A DNA stretch of 64,000 bases from Rhizomicrobium sp. (GCA_037200045.1 JBBCHM010000001.1:1302001-1366000), one strand, 5' to 3'; counted from the stretch's first letter, positions 19,148 to 27,878 are shown. Numbers and translations: made by a program. Notes: generated by a model from the sequence alone, not told the origin.

Positions 19148-19467
19148 GAAACCTCCTTCGCGCGTTCCCGCGCCAACTCCAACTCGCGCCTCGGCGTCTT
19201 CTCCGTCTTCTTGACGAAGGTACGCAAGACCACGATCCGCCGCGCCGACGCCGTCATGTAGACGGCACGAGCGATGCCGTCGCGCCCCGTCAGTCGCATC
19301 TCCCAGAGCCTGCCTTCGAGATGCTTCACATAGGGCTCGTGGACCTTTTCGAGCCCATTGTCGCGGATGAGGGTTACGATCCGCTCGAACCTGGCGCGCA
19401 TATCGGCCGGCAAGGCGTGCAACTCGGCCGGTGCGGCGGCGTTCACAAAAACAACCGTCCAGTTCAC
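19144..19467 (-). CDS. HigB/RelE-superfamily toxin (phage Gp49-like)
   Basis: A 107-residue protein of the RelE/ParE superfamily, Gp49-like group, likely an mRNA interferase acting at the ribosome. The characteristic run is LEGRLWEMRLTGRDGIARAV followed by a conserved VVLRTFVKKTEKTPRRELE tail. GTG at 19467 is chosen because a clear GGAGG lies six bases upstream; a longer start at 19515 would place coding sequence in the AT-rich promoter. It overlaps the HigA-like gene by four bases. Confidence 0.88.
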   Translation of the reverse strand: MNWTVVFVNAAAPAELHALPADMRARFERIVTLIRDNGLEKVHEPYVKHLEGRLWEMRLTGRDGIARAVYMTASARRIVVLRTFVKKTEKTPRRELELARERAKEVS

Positions 19468-19480
19468 GCTCGCCTCCCGT

Positions 19481-19503
19481 ATATACCATGTATGATATAT
19501 ATG
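19481..19503. promoter_or_regulatory. AT-rich promoter/operator region of the HigBA-like module
   Basis: An AT-only patch in otherwise GC-rich DNA contains an imperfect inverted repeat CATGTAT-GAT-ATATATG (19487-19503, six of seven pairs) and -10-like hexamers read leftward. It lies just upstream of the toxin start. HigA-type antitoxins usually bind such palindromes. The match is weaker than the VapB site at 3077. Confidence 0.4.
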
Positions 19504-19574
19504 CAAAGTTGTCAAGCCAGCCGTCGGATGTGTATCGGACGCCGACGTCTAGATGTTGCTGAGGGAGATCGACT

Positions 19575-19679
19575 TTGACCGACCGCCAATCCGCCATCGA
19601 CGCCGCTCAGGGCGGTCCTGGATGCCTTCATGACCGCGTTCAACGCGCGCGACATCCCGGCCTTCGAGGCGACGTTCAA
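19575..19679 (+). repeat. Direct repeat, right copy, flanking the HigBA-like module
   Basis: Right copy of the repeat described at 18690-18793. It is preceded by GAGGGAG at the right distance for the TTG, so this copy keeps the original translation signals. Compared with the left copy it has an extra G at about 19610-19612, which shifts the frame after codon 12. Confidence 0.85.
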
Positions 19680-19959
19680 TTTTCCTTCTGTGCGGCTGGC
19701 ATCGAACACGATGGTCATCCTGAACAAGGGCGACATGACGCCGGAGCGTTTCACGACCGGTGCGCTGGCGGAGTGGGACCACTCCGCCTGGGAGCGGCGC
19801 GCCGTCATCCATGCCGGCGCCGACAAGGTGCACATCGACACGCGCTTCACCCGCTACCGCAAGGACGGCTCGGTGATCGGCGGCTTCGACTCGATCTACG
19901 TCATCACCTGCGAGAACGTCCATTGGGGCGTGAAGGCGCGGTCGTCCTTCGCCCCCTGA
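19575..19959 (+). CDS. NTF2-like (SnoaL-type) protein, frame disturbed near the 5' end
   Basis: Small cone-shaped-fold protein of the NTF2-like superfamily, of unknown ligand. From ATG 19630 an intact 109-residue frame runs to 19959: MTAFNARDIPAFEATFNFPS, then TTGALAEWDHSAWERRAVIH, VHIDTRFTRYRKDGSVIG and SIYVITCENVHWGVKARSSF. The natural start is probably the TTG at 19575, which has a GAGGGAG ribosome-binding sequence, but one additional G near 19611 separates those first twelve codons from the rest. Either translation restarts at 19630, or the gene is damaged, or there is a base-calling error. The dispersed element at 19958 begins at its stop codon. Confidence 0.7.
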
Positions 19960-20148
19960 AAAATATTTTCGCGCAACAAAATATCGTTCGCCGCGCTGCA
20001 GCACTCGGACATATCCCACACCCATCGGGAAAATCTCCGCGTTCTCCGCGCCTCCGCGTGAGTCTGGTCGTGGATAAGTCCGCATACGGATTTATTTCCG
20101 CGCGCCCCTTGAACCGAGTCGGTCTACGCACCAAATCACACAAATCCT
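19958..20148 (+). repeat. Dispersed ~190-bp intergenic element, copy A
   Basis: This stretch, which otherwise has no gene, is matched by 35671-35872 on the opposite strand. Shared blocks in order are GAAAAATATTT-CGCG, CAACAAAATATCGTT, a CTCCGCG array (TCCGCGTTCTCCGCGCCTCC), GTGGATAA, and the terminal CCCCTTGAACCGAGTCGGTC with CACCAAATCAC. The left end coincides with the stop of the NTF2-like gene. No open frame or promoter of note was seen in it. Confidence 0.85.
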
Positions 20149-20319
20149 GACAATTGCATCCGGACGAAAGGCGGCGCTTCGGCGCCCGCCACGCATTCGC
20201 CGCATCGGCGAGGAAAGGCAGCCATGCGCGAAGCCGCTATCCAGGAACAAACGCCAAGTCCGGCAAGGGCTTGGACGTCATCGGCGCCAATCGAACCGCT
20301 TTTTCGCTTCGAAGGATGG

Positions 20320-20565
20320 TCAGTCCCGCCGGCTCATCGCATTGGCGACCCAGCGGGCACGGCGGTCTTCACGGGCGCTGTTGATCGCCAGAACGGCGTG
20401 CACGAAGGCAATGAGCCACAGCAGGAAGCCCGCATGGAAGAAGATGATCGTGACCCAGCAGACGATCGCCAGAATGTAGAGGATGAAGTTGAACAGCGCC
20501 GAGATCGGCTTGCCCGTCAGGAGCAGCGCGAGCGGCGAACAGAAGATCGCGACCAGGTAGATCAT
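20320..20565 (-). CDS. YqaE/Pmp3 family small membrane protein
   Basis: An 81-residue protein with two hydrophobic segments: IYLVAIFCSPLALLLTG (residues 2-18) and ILYILAIVCWVTIIFFHAGF with the following LLWLIAFVHAVLAI, then a basic tail. The layout and the CSPLALLLTGK motif recall the Pmp3/UPF0057 family of small stress-related membrane proteins. ATG at 20565 is preceded by GGAG. About 170 bases to its right on the other side of the repeat region (20149-20319) hold no gene. It follows the ABM gene on the same strand after 28 bases. Confidence 0.75.
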   Translation of the reverse strand: MIYLVAIFCSPLALLLTGKPISALFNFILYILAIVCWVTIIFFHAGFLLWLIAFVHAVLAINSAREDRRARWVANAMSRRD

Positions 20566-20593
20566 GGCTCCGATATAGCCATCACCGCGCCGC

Positions 20594-20884
20594 CTACAAG
20601 GGATTGCCGTAATGCTGCACGACCGGAAACGGCTCGTAGAACCCATGCAACAGCTCGCGCCAGGGGCCGTAGCGGTCCGACTGGCGGAAGCCGACGCTAT
20701 GGGCCTCGACCGAGCTCCACCACACCAGCATCAGATAGCGGTCCTTGGTCTCGACGCAGGGCCGCACTTCCATTTTCTGGAAGCCCTCCGTCGCCTCGAT
20801 CAGCGGCCGGGCCTTCGCCAGCGCGGCCTCGAAGGCCGCCGCCTGGCCTTTCCTGATGTTGAGGATGGCGTGCTCGACGATCAC
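20594..20884 (-). CDS. Antibiotic biosynthesis monooxygenase (ABM) domain protein
   Basis: Single-domain 96-residue ABM-fold protein. Characteristic parts are IVEHAILNIRKGQAAAFEAA, IEATEGFQKMEVRPCVE, YLMLVWWSSVEAHSVGFRQS and the FYEPFPVVQHY ending, which resembles the group with a C-terminal FYxPxPxVxHY motif. GTG at 20884 overlaps the HIT stop (GTGA), so it belongs to the HIT-COG3146-RidA run. Substrate unknown. It is not closely similar to the ABM protein at 3705. Confidence 0.85.
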   Translation of the reverse strand: MIVEHAILNIRKGQAAAFEAALAKARPLIEATEGFQKMEVRPCVETKDRYLMLVWWSSVEAHSVGFRQSDRYGPWRELLHGFYEPFPVVQHYGNPL

Positions 20885-21297
20885 AGCGCGGCCTTGATCT
20901 TGTCCGCGATCGGCAGCAGCGTCTTGGGATCGACCATCTTGCGGCCGTGGAAATTCATGTCGAGCCCATGATCGCGCGGCAGGATATGGAAGTGCAGATG
21001 CGGCACCGACTGGCCCGAGGCCTTGTCGTTGAGCTGGACCAGCATGATGCCGGGAACGCCGAGCGCCTTTTTCACCGCGGCGGCGACCTTCTGCGTCGTC
21101 TTGATCGCGGCGGCGGCGCCCTCGGGCGAAAGATCGAAAATGGTCTCGGCCGCCTCCTTGGGGATCACCAAAGTGTGGCCCTGCGTCGCCGGCATGATGT
21201 CCAGGAAGGCGAGGGTGAGGTCGTCCTCGTAAATCGCGATCTTCGGCAACTCGCCGCGCAGGATCTTCGCGAAGACGTTGTTGGGATCGTAGGCCAT
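20881..21297 (-). CDS. HIT family nucleotide-binding hydrolase
   Basis: Histidine-triad phosphoramidase/hydrolase of 138 residues. The triad is in VPHLHFHILPRDHG (HLHFHIL). The N-terminal part YDPNNVFAKILRGELPKIAI and the following DIMPATQGHTLVIPKE fit the Hint-type proteins. Likely acts on nucleoside phosphoramidates or dinucleotides in the cytosol. Its ATG shares one base with the stop of the COG3146 gene. Confidence 0.94.
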   Translation of the reverse strand: MAYDPNNVFAKILRGELPKIAIYEDDLTLAFLDIMPATQGHTLVIPKEAAETIFDLSPEGAAAAIKTTQKVAAAVKKALGVPGIMLVQLNDKASGQSVPHLHFHILPRDHGLDMNFHGRKMVDPKTLLPIADKIKAAL

Positions 21298-22475
21298 CAG
21301 TCCTCCTCCGGCGCTTCGACTTTGCGGAACGGCCCGCGCTCGGCCAGTTCCTCGATATGTTCGGCGACGGCCGCGCGCTCGCGTTTCAGATAGTCGTCGA
21401 CGGCGCGGCGCAGGCCCTCATGCGCGATGTAATGCGCGCTGTAGGTCGGCGTCGGCATGTAGCCGCGCAGCAGCTTGTGGGCGCCCTGGGCGCCCGCCTC
21501 GACCTTGGTGAACTTGTTCTGAATGGCGAAGTCGATCGCCTGATAATAGCAGGTCTCGAAATGCAGGAACGGCACGAACTCGGTGCAGCCCCAGTTCCTG
21601 CCGTAGAGCACGCCGCCGCCGGAGAAGTTCAGCGCGCCGGCGATGGTGCGGCCGCCGCGCCGCGCGAAGATGAGGACGACCTGGTCGGCCATGGCGGCGC
21701 CGATCCGGCTGAAGAAGTCACGGGTGAGATAAGGCCGGCCCCATTTGCGCCCGCCGGTGTCCATGTAGAACGCGAAGAACTGGTCCCAATCGGCCTCGGT
21801 GATGGCGCTGCCCGTGCGCCAGTCGAATTCGATGCCGGCCTCGCGCACCGCGGCGCGTTCCTTGCGCAGGTTCTTGCGCTTCGAAGAGGAAAGTTCGGCA
21901 AGGAACTGATCGAAGGTATCGTAGCCGCGGTTTTCCCAATGGAATTGCTGATCGGTGCGCTGGAGATAGCCAATGGCGCCGGCCGCGCGCCATTCGTCTT
22001 CGGTCAGGAAGGTGATGTGCAGCGACGACGCCTTCAACTCGCGGACCGCCGTGGCGCCGGTCGCCAGCAGGGCCTCGCGAACCGCCGCGACATCGGCGCC
22101 CGGCGCGACCAGCAGGCGGGGGCCGGTCACCGGCGTGAACGGAACGGAGCATTGCAGCTTGGGATAGTAGTCGCCGCCGGCGCGTTCCAGCGCGTCGGCC
22201 CAGGCGGAATCGAAGACGTATTCGCCCTGGCTGTGGTTCTTCAGATAGGTCGGCAGGAGGCCGACGATCCGGCCCTCATGTTCGATGACGAGATGCGACG
22301 GCCGCCAGCCGGTGCGCGCCGTGGCCGAGCCGGATTCCTCGCAGGCCGCGAAGAATTCGTAGCGGGTGAAGGGGTGCGGATCGGCGACGCCGTCCGGATT
22401 GGCGCAGGCGTTCCAGGCGGCTTTGCCGATCTCGGCGGCGCGTCCGGCGATGCGGGCTGTGAATTCGCCGGTCAC
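21297..22475 (-). CDS. COG3146 family protein (FemAB/GNAT-like acyltransferase)
   Basis: A 392-residue protein of a proteobacterial family with a double GNAT-like fold, related to peptidoglycan-bridge acyltransferases. Recognisable blocks are PHPFTRYEFFAACEESGSA, GWRPSHLVIEHEGRIVGLLP, YPKLQCSVPFTPVTGPRLL, SSKRKNLRKERAAV, and VEAGAQGAHKLLRGYMPTPT. The GTG start overlaps the RidA stop. The family's substrate is not established. Confidence 0.88.
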   Translation of the reverse strand: MTGEFTARIAGRAAEIGKAAWNACANPDGVADPHPFTRYEFFAACEESGSATARTGWRPSHLVIEHEGRIVGLLPTYLKNHSQGEYVFDSAWADALERAGGDYYPKLQCSVPFTPVTGPRLLVAPGADVAAVREALLATGATAVRELKASSLHITFLTEDEWRAAGAIGYLQRTDQQFHWENRGYDTFDQFLAELSSSKRKNLRKERAAVREAGIEFDWRTGSAITEADWDQFFAFYMDTGGRKWGRPYLTRDFFSRIGAAMADQVVLIFARRGGRTIAGALNFSGGGVLYGRNWGCTEFVPFLHFETCYYQAIDFAIQNKFTKVEAGAQGAHKLLRGYMPTPTYSAHYIAHEGLRRAVDDYLKRERAAVAEHIEELAERGPFRKVEAPEED

Positions 22476-22933
22476 GCGATCTCGAACACCGCTTCGACCT
22501 CGGTGGCCACGTTGCGCGGCAACGAGCCCGCGCCGACCGCGGCGCGGGCGTGTTTTCCGGCCTCGCCGAACACCGCGACGAACAGGTCCGAGGCGCCGTT
22601 GGCGACTTCCGGATGCTGCGCGAAGCCGGGAACGGCGTTGACGAAGACGGTGACTTTCACCACGCGCTTGACGCGGTCTAGGTCGCCGCCGCAGGCCGCC
22701 TTGGCCTGCGCGATCACGTTGATGGCGCAGAGCCGCGCCGCCGCCTTGCCGTCTTCCAGGCTCAGTTCCTGGCCCACGGTGCCGACATATTTCAGCCCGT
22801 CGGTGGTGATGGTGACCTGACCGGAAACGTAGACGAGGTTGCCGCTGACGACATAGGGCACATAGCTCGCCACCGGTGCCGGCGGGCTGGGAAGCACGAT
22901 GTCGAGTTCTTTCAGGCGATGGTCGATGCTCAT
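22472..22933 (-). CDS. RidA family protein
   Basis: A 153-residue member of the Rid/YjgF family, enamine/imine deaminases that protect enzymes from reactive 2-aminoacrylate-type intermediates. The C-terminal ARAAVGAGSLPRNVATEVEA carries the arginine and glutamate expected for the active site; earlier GNLVYVSGQVTI is also typical. ATG at 22933 gives the usual N-terminus (MSIDHRLKELDIVLP). It is longer than the shortest RidA proteins, as in the YjgH/UK114-like subgroups. Divergent from aguA. Confidence 0.9.
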   Translation of the reverse strand: MSIDHRLKELDIVLPSPPAPVASYVPYVVSGNLVYVSGQVTITTDGLKYVGTVGQELSLEDGKAAARLCAINVIAQAKAACGGDLDRVKRVVKVTVFVNAVPGFAQHPEVANGASDLFVAVFGEAGKHARAAVGAGSLPRNVATEVEAVFEIA

Positions 22934-22993
22934 GTGTCGTCCTCTCGAGTGCAAAACATTATCGCGGGCCGGCGCGGCGCGCTATAAGCGAGC

Positions 22994-24040
22994 ATGACCA
23001 AACGGCTGGATGCCGACGATCCGTGTCCCGCGCGCGACGGCTATGCGATGCCGGCCGAGTGGGCGGCACATGCGCACACCTGGATGTGCTGGCCCTGCCG
23101 CACGGAGGCCTGGGGCGGCCCGGAAGGCTTGCTGCGCGCCAAACAGGCAACCGCGCGCGTGGCGCGGGCGATCTCGACCTTCGAGCCCGTCATCATCGCG
23201 GCTCGTCCGACGGACGCGGCCGAGGCGAAACTGGCGACGCAGGGCAAGACCGCGGTCTTCGAGGTGCCGCTGGACGATTCCTGGGCGCGCGACATCGGCC
23301 CGACCTTCGTGACCTCGCCGGACGGCAGGCGGGCCGCGGTGCAGTGGCAGTTCAACGCCTGGGGCAACAAATATCATCCGTGGACGGAGGACGCCCAGTT
23401 CGCGACCCGGGCCGCCCGGCAGGCCGACGTTCCGGTTTACATCGCACCGCTGGTTTGCGAGGGCGGGGCGATCCACACGGATGGGGAGGGCACGCTGATC
23501 ACCACGGAGCAATGTCTGCTCAATCCCAACCGCAATCCGCATCTCGACCGCCAGCAGGTCGAGGAGCGGCTGGCACTTTATACCGGCGCGCGCCGGGTCA
23601 TCTGGCTCGGCGAAGGCTTTTCCGACGACGAGACCGACGGCCATATCGACAACATCGCCTGCTTCGCGGCGCCCGGCCGCGTCCTGGTCGGCGTGCCGTC
23701 GTCGCGCGGCCATCCGGATTTCGAACCGGTCATGGAAACCATTCGCCGCCTCGAAGATGCGCGCGACGCGCAGGGCCGCCGCATCGAGATCGTCGAGCTG
23801 GAGCAGCCGCGCAAGGCCGGCAGCGATTGGCGCGGCCGGCCGCTGCAGGCCAGCTATGTGAACTTCTATCTCGCCAATGGCGGCGTGGTCATGCCGGGCT
23901 TCGACGATCCGAACGATGAAAAGGCCCGCGCCGCGCTGGCCGATTGTTTCGCGGGCCGCGATGTCCTTCAGATCCACGCGCTCGACATCGTCGCGGGCGG
24001 CGGCGGCATTCACTGCATCACGCAACAGGAACCGGAATGA
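22994..24040 (+). CDS. aguA: Agmatine deiminase
   Basis: Hydrolyses agmatine to N-carbamoylputrescine and ammonia. The 348-residue protein shows the guanidino-group-modifying fold: MPAEWAAHAHTWMCWP at residues 16-31, DSWARDIGPTF, GGAIHTDGEGT, DGHIDNIACF with the catalytic histidine, and the terminal GGGGIHCITQQEP carrying the nucleophilic cysteine. The stop overlaps the aguB start (ATGA), forming the classic two-gene path to putrescine. Confidence 0.96.
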   Translation: MTKRLDADDPCPARDGYAMPAEWAAHAHTWMCWPCRTEAWGGPEGLLRAKQATARVARAISTFEPVIIAARPTDAAEAKLATQGKTAVFEVPLDDSWARDIGPTFVTSPDGRRAAVQWQFNAWGNKYHPWTEDAQFATRAARQADVPVYIAPLVCEGGAIHTDGEGTLITTEQCLLNPNRNPHLDRQQVEERLALYTGARRVIWLGEGFSDDETDGHIDNIACFAAPGRVLVGVPSSRGHPDFEPVMETIRRLEDARDAQGRRIEIVELEQPRKAGSDWRGRPLQASYVNFYLANGGVVMPGFDDPNDEKARAALADCFAGRDVLQIHALDIVAGGGGIHCITQQEPE

Positions 24041-24897
24041 GGAACGTCACCTTCGCCGCGACACAGTTCGCCTGCTCCTGGGATCGCGCGGCGAATGTCG
24101 CCAAGGCCAAGGATCTCGTGCGCGACGCGGCCGGGCGCGGCGCGAACGCCATCCTGATCCAGGAACTTTTCGAGACGCCTTACTTCTGTCAGGACCAGTC
24201 GGCCGACTACTACAAGCTCGCCGCGCCGTTCGAGGGAAATCCGCTGATAGTTGCGATGGCGGAACTCGCGAAGGAGCTCCGCGTCGTTTTGCCCATCAGT
24301 TTTTTCGAGCGTGCGGGCCATTCGCACTTCAACTCCCTTGCCATGATCGATGCAGACGGTACCGTGCTCGGGCTGTATCGGAAGTCGCACATTCCCGATG
24401 GGCCGGGCTACCAGGAAAAGTTCTACTTCACGCCGGGCGATACCGGCTTCAAGGCTTGGCGCACGCGGTTCGGGACTTTCGGTGCCGCGATCTGCTGGGA
24501 CCAGTGGTTCCCCGAGAGTGCGCGCGCCATGGCGTTGATGGGTGCCGAAGCCCTGTTCTATCCGACCGCGATCGGCAGCGAGCCGCCGCCGGCGCCTCCG
24601 GTCGACAGCCGCGACCATTGGCGCCGCGTGATGCAGGGCCATGCCGGCGCGAACTACATGCCGCTGATCGCCTCCAATCGCATCGGCACCGAAAAAGGCT
24701 TGGCGGGCGAGATCACATTCTACGGTTCCTCCTTCATCGCCGGCCCGACGGGCGCGATCGAGGCGGAACTGGACCGAACGCACGAAGGCGTGGCGACCGC
24801 GACTTTCGATCTCGACGAGATCGCGAAGGCGCGGGCGTCTTGGGGTTTGTTCCGCGACCGGCGGCCGGATCTGTACGGACCGCTGGTCGGGCATTGA
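24037..24897 (+). CDS. aguB: N-carbamoylputrescine amidase
   Basis: Nitrilase-superfamily amidase that converts N-carbamoylputrescine to putrescine, CO2 and ammonia. The catalytic triad is visible: Glu in LIQELFETPYFCQ, Lys in GLYRKSHIPDGPGY, Cys in GAAICWDQWFPESAR. Length 286 residues is normal. ATG at 24037 overlaps the aguA stop; upstream in-frame codons belong to shadow sequence inside aguA. An arginine decarboxylase that would supply agmatine is not in the window. Confidence 0.96.
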   Translation: MRNVTFAATQFACSWDRAANVAKAKDLVRDAAGRGANAILIQELFETPYFCQDQSADYYKLAAPFEGNPLIVAMAELAKELRVVLPISFFERAGHSHFNSLAMIDADGTVLGLYRKSHIPDGPGYQEKFYFTPGDTGFKAWRTRFGTFGAAICWDQWFPESARAMALMGAEALFYPTAIGSEPPPAPPVDSRDHWRRVMQGHAGANYMPLIASNRIGTEKGLAGEITFYGSSFIAGPTGAIEAELDRTHEGVATATFDLDEIAKARASWGLFRDRRPDLYGPLVGH

Positions 24898-24909
24898 CGG
24901 AGTAAGACC

Positions 24910-25710
24910 GTGAAACGTGTCGTCTTCCTGGCCGCTTTGCTGGCGGCAACGATGTCCGCCGCGCAGGCGGTACCGGTCGTGCTGGGTTCGCACCGCGCGC
25001 AATACGACGTGACGCTCGCCTCGACGCAGCCGGGCGGCATGGTCGCGGTGCGCGGCCACAGCGTGATCGAATTCCGCGACGTCTGCACCGGCTGGACCAC
25101 GACGCAGCGCTTCATCGCCGACATGACGGATGGCAAGGCGAGCGCGCTGCACAGCGATTACATCGTTTCCTCCAGCGAGGATAAGCAGGGGCGGCAGATC
25201 CGCTTCAAGGTGCGCAATTTCGTCAACGGCAAGGCGACGCAGCATTTCGACGGCACCGGCATTCTCGCCTCGACCGGCGGCGAGGTGCGGATGACCTCGC
25301 CGCACGGCCAGCATTTCGCGCTGCCCAACGGCACGCTGCTGCCGACCCAGCACACGCTGGCGGTGTTGCGCGCCGCGGCAGCGGGCCACGATTCCTTTCA
25401 CCAGACGGTGTTCCAGGGCGGCGACAGCACCGATCTCTACGACACCGCGACGGTGATCGGCCGTCCGGTATCGAAGGCGAAGCTGAAGGACGACAGCGCC
25501 GTGGACGGCAATGGCCTGCTCGCGGGATTGTCCGCCTGGCCGGTCCTGATCAGCTATTTCCCCCACGACTCGCAGGGCGAGCGCGCGGACTATGAAGTGG
25601 CCTATCGGCTCTACGCGAACGGCGTGATCTCCTCGATGACGCTGATCTATCCGAATTTCACGATGAAGGCCGAACTGGTGAAGCTGGAAAAGCTACCGTC
25701 GAAGTGCTGA
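24910..25710 (+). CDS. EipB-like periplasmic protein (DUF1849)
   Basis: Secreted 266-residue protein of the DUF1849 family; the Brucella member EipB supports cell-envelope integrity in the periplasm. An N-terminal signal peptide ([18 protein letters not shown]) is followed by [11 protein letters not shown], and the two cysteines known to form a disulfide in EipB are kept, one in RDVCTGWTT and one as the last residue (LPSKC). GTG start with GGAG upstream, 12 bases after aguB. Its 3' end overlaps the convergent dinB by 18 bases. Confidence 0.9.
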   Translation: MKRVVFLAALLAATMSAAQAVPVVLGSHRAQYDVTLASTQPGGMVAVRGHSVIEFRDVCTGWTTTQRFIADMTDGKASALHSDYIVSSSEDKQGRQIRFKVRNFVNGKATQHFDGTGILASTGGEVRMTSPHGQHFALPNGTLLPTQHTLAVLRAAAAGHDSFHQTVFQGGDSTDLYDTATVIGRPVSKAKLKDDSAVDGNGLLAGLSAWPVLISYFPHDSQGERADYEVAYRLYANGVISSMTLIYPNFTMKAELVKLEKLPSKC

Positions 25711-26964
25711 GCGCGCCGCGCGGCCTTTCACGACGGCTTCACCGCCGAACTTCGCGCGGACCTTGTCCATCGCCCGCTCGGTCGCGGCGCGCTTGGCCGA
25801 ACCGTCGTCGACCAGATCGGCCGGATCGCAATCGGTATCCGGCGCGAGCTGGCTGATGCCGACGCCGAGCAGGCGGAAGGCGGTGCCGTCGGCTTCGCGG
25901 CGCAGGGCCTCCCGCGCGGTTCTGAAGATGCGGTCGGCAAGCTGGGTCGGGGAGTCCAGCGAAACGCTTCGCGTGCGGGTTCGAAATCCCGCCGTCTTCA
26001 GCTTGAGCACGACGGTGCGTCCGCCATGGCCGGAGGCCTTGGCGCGGGCTGAAACGCGCTCGGCCTGCCGCCACAATACCGCTTCGAGGTCCTCGAATTT
26101 CGCGATGTTGGTATCGAACGTCGTTTCGGAAGAGATGCTCTTGAGTTCACCGTCGGGATCGACCTTGCGGCTGTCCTGCGCATGGGCGAGATGGTGCAGC
26201 CACAGGCCGGTGTTGCCATAGCGCCGCGCCAGATCCTTTGCCGCCATGTCCTGGATCTGGCCGATATGGGTGATGCCGTCCTTGGCGAGGCGCGCCTGCA
26301 GCGCCGCGCCGGCGCCGCGGATGAAACCGACCGGCTTGTCGCGCAGGAAGGCGACGGCCTCCGCCTCGCCGATCACCGCGAAGCCGCGCGGCTTGTCGAG
26401 TTCGCTGGCGAGCTTGGCGAGGAATTTGTTGAAGCTGAGGCCGATGGAGACCGTGATCCCGACTTCGATTTCGATCCGTTTCGCCAGCCGTGCCATCAGC
26501 TTGGCGGGCGCAAGGCCGTGGAGCATTTGCGTGCCGGAAAGATCGAGAAACGCCTCGTCCAGCGACAGCGGTTCGACCTGCGGCGTCAGTTCCAGCATCA
26601 TGCCGCGGATCGCCTTGGCGGCGGCGGTATATTTGGCGAAGTTCGGCTTGATGACGACGGCCTTCGGACAGAGTTCGAGCGCCTTGAACATCGGCATCGC
26701 CGAACGCACGCCGTCGATGCGCGCGACATAGCAGGCGGTCGACACCACGCCGCGGCGCGAGCCGCCGCCGACGATCACGGGCTTGTCGCGCAATTCGGGA
26801 TTGTCGCGTTTTTCGATTGCCGCGTAGAACGCATCGCAGTCCATATGCGCGATGGCGAGGCTGTCGAGTTCGTCGTGCGCGAGCAGGCGAAGGCTGCCGC
26901 AGGTCGCGCATCGTTTCGCGCCCGCTCGCGCGTCCGCCAGGCAGTCGCGGCAGAAGGCACTCAC
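25693..26964 (-). CDS. dinB: DNA polymerase IV with N-terminal zinc-ribbon-like segment
   Basis: Y-family translesion polymerase, 423 residues. The first part holds a four-cysteine cluster (FCRDCL and RCATCGS, residues 4-23) that occurs in alphaproteobacterial DinB proteins and may bind zinc. The palm follows with [18 protein letters not shown] and [13 protein letters not shown], which carry the catalytic acidic residues, then thumb and little-finger domains. GTG at 26964 overlaps the ROK stop (GTGA); a longer open frame beyond it is only shadow of the ROK gene. A beta-clamp motif was not confidently seen at the C-terminus. Confidence 0.95.
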   Translation of the reverse strand: MSAFCRDCLADARAGAKRCATCGSLRLLAHDELDSLAIAHMDCDAFYAAIEKRDNPELRDKPVIVGGGSRRGVVSTACYVARIDGVRSAMPMFKALELCPKAVVIKPNFAKYTAAAKAIRGMMLELTPQVEPLSLDEAFLDLSGTQMLHGLAPAKLMARLAKRIEIEVGITVSIGLSFNKFLAKLASELDKPRGFAVIGEAEAVAFLRDKPVGFIRGAGAALQARLAKDGITHIGQIQDMAAKDLARRYGNTGLWLHHLAHAQDSRKVDPDGELKSISSETTFDTNIAKFEDLEAVLWRQAERVSARAKASGHGGRTVVLKLKTAGFRTRTRSVSLDSPTQLADRIFRTAREALRREADGTAFRLLGVGISQLAPDTDCDPADLVDDGSAKRAATERAMDKVRAKFGGEAVVKGRAARSALRR

Positions 26965-27878
26965 CCTGCGGCCGCCGCTTCGGCCTCGCTCCACAGCCAG
27001 GCCGCGCCGCGCACGCCGCTCGAATCGCCGTGGCGGTTCTTGACGATCCGCGTGCGTCCTTCCGGCGTGAAGGCATAGCTTTCCACCCGGGCGGGCAGCT
27101 CGTCGTAGATGGCGTCGATGTTCGACAAACCGCCGCCGATCACGATGGCGTCCGGATCGAGCACGTTGACGATGGTCGAAAGCGAGCGCGCGAAGCGATC
27201 GTAGAAGTCCTCCATCGCGGCACGGGCTGCCGGGTCGCCGGTCGCCGCAGCCGTCGCGATGTCCGGACCGCGAAGGTCGCGGCCCGTATGGCGCTTGAAA
27301 TCGGCGGCAAGTCCCGTGCCGCTGATCCAGGCTTCGATGCAGCCCTTGCGGCCGCAATAGCATTGCGGGGCTGCTTCGATCTCATCGGGCCGGGGCGCGG
27401 GCAGGGGATTGTGGCCCCATTCGCCGGCGATGCCGTGGGCGCCCGCCAGCACGCGCCGTCCGACGCTGACACCGCCGCCGCAGCCGGTGCCGACGATCAC
27501 GCCGAACACCACGTCCGCGTCGGCGCCGGCCCCGTCGCTGGCCTCGGACAGCGTAAAGCAATTCGCGTCGTTGGCGACGCGCACCGGCCGGCCGAGCGCC
27601 GCCGCGAGGTCGCGGTCGAGCGGATGGCCGATCAGCCGGGTGGAGTTGGCGTTCTTCACCAGGGCCGTATTGCGGCTGATCGTTCCGGGTATCGCGACGC
27701 CGACCGTGCCGGTCGTGCCGAGCTTCGCTTCCGCCGCGCGCACGAGGTCGCGCATGGCGCGGATCGTATCGTCATAGACGGTTTGCGGCGTGGGTATCCG
27801 CTCGCGCAAGGTCACGCGGCTGCCATCCAGCGCGACGATCTCGATCTTCGTTCCGCCGAGGTCGATTCCGAGCCGCAC
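26961..27878 (-). CDS. ROK family sugar kinase
   Basis: A 305-residue sugar kinase of the ROK family (fructokinase, glucokinase or N-acetylglucosamine kinase type). The N-terminal phosphate-binding loop is [12 protein letters not shown]; the catalytic aspartate region and the zinc motif [15 protein letters not shown] (CxCGxxGCxE type) are present, the latter preceded by [10 protein letters not shown]. Which sugar is phosphorylated cannot be told; closest pattern is fructokinase-like. GTG start; its upstream neighbour ends at the next base. Confidence 0.92.
   Translation of the reverse strand: MRLGIDLGGTKIEIVALDGSRVTLRERIPTPQTVYDDTIRAMRDLVRAAEAKLGTTGTVGVAIPGTISRNTALVKNANSTRLIGHPLDRDLAAALGRPVRVANDANCFTLSEASDGAGADADVVFGVIVGTGCGGGVSVGRRVLAGAHGIAGEWGHNPLPAPRPDEIEAAPQCYCGRKGCIEAWISGTGLAADFKRHTGRDLRGPDIATAAATGDPAARAAMEDFYDRFARSLSTIVNVLDPDAIVIGGGLSNIDAIYDELPARVESYAFTPEGRTRIVKNRHGDSSGVRGAAWLWSEAEAAAAG

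Noticed and set aside
20105-20135. GAACCGAGTCGGT resembling the last hairpin of a Cas9 tracrRNA
   Set aside because: Only the short ACCGA-G-TCGGT palindrome is shared. No cas genes or CRISPR array are in the window, and the block recurs as part of the dispersed element at 35671.
19575-20150. A 191-codon frame starting at the TTG of the NTF2-like gene
   Set aside because: After codon 12 the frame becomes Arg/His-rich shadow sequence and runs into the repeat element; the conserved protein is in the other frame from 19630.
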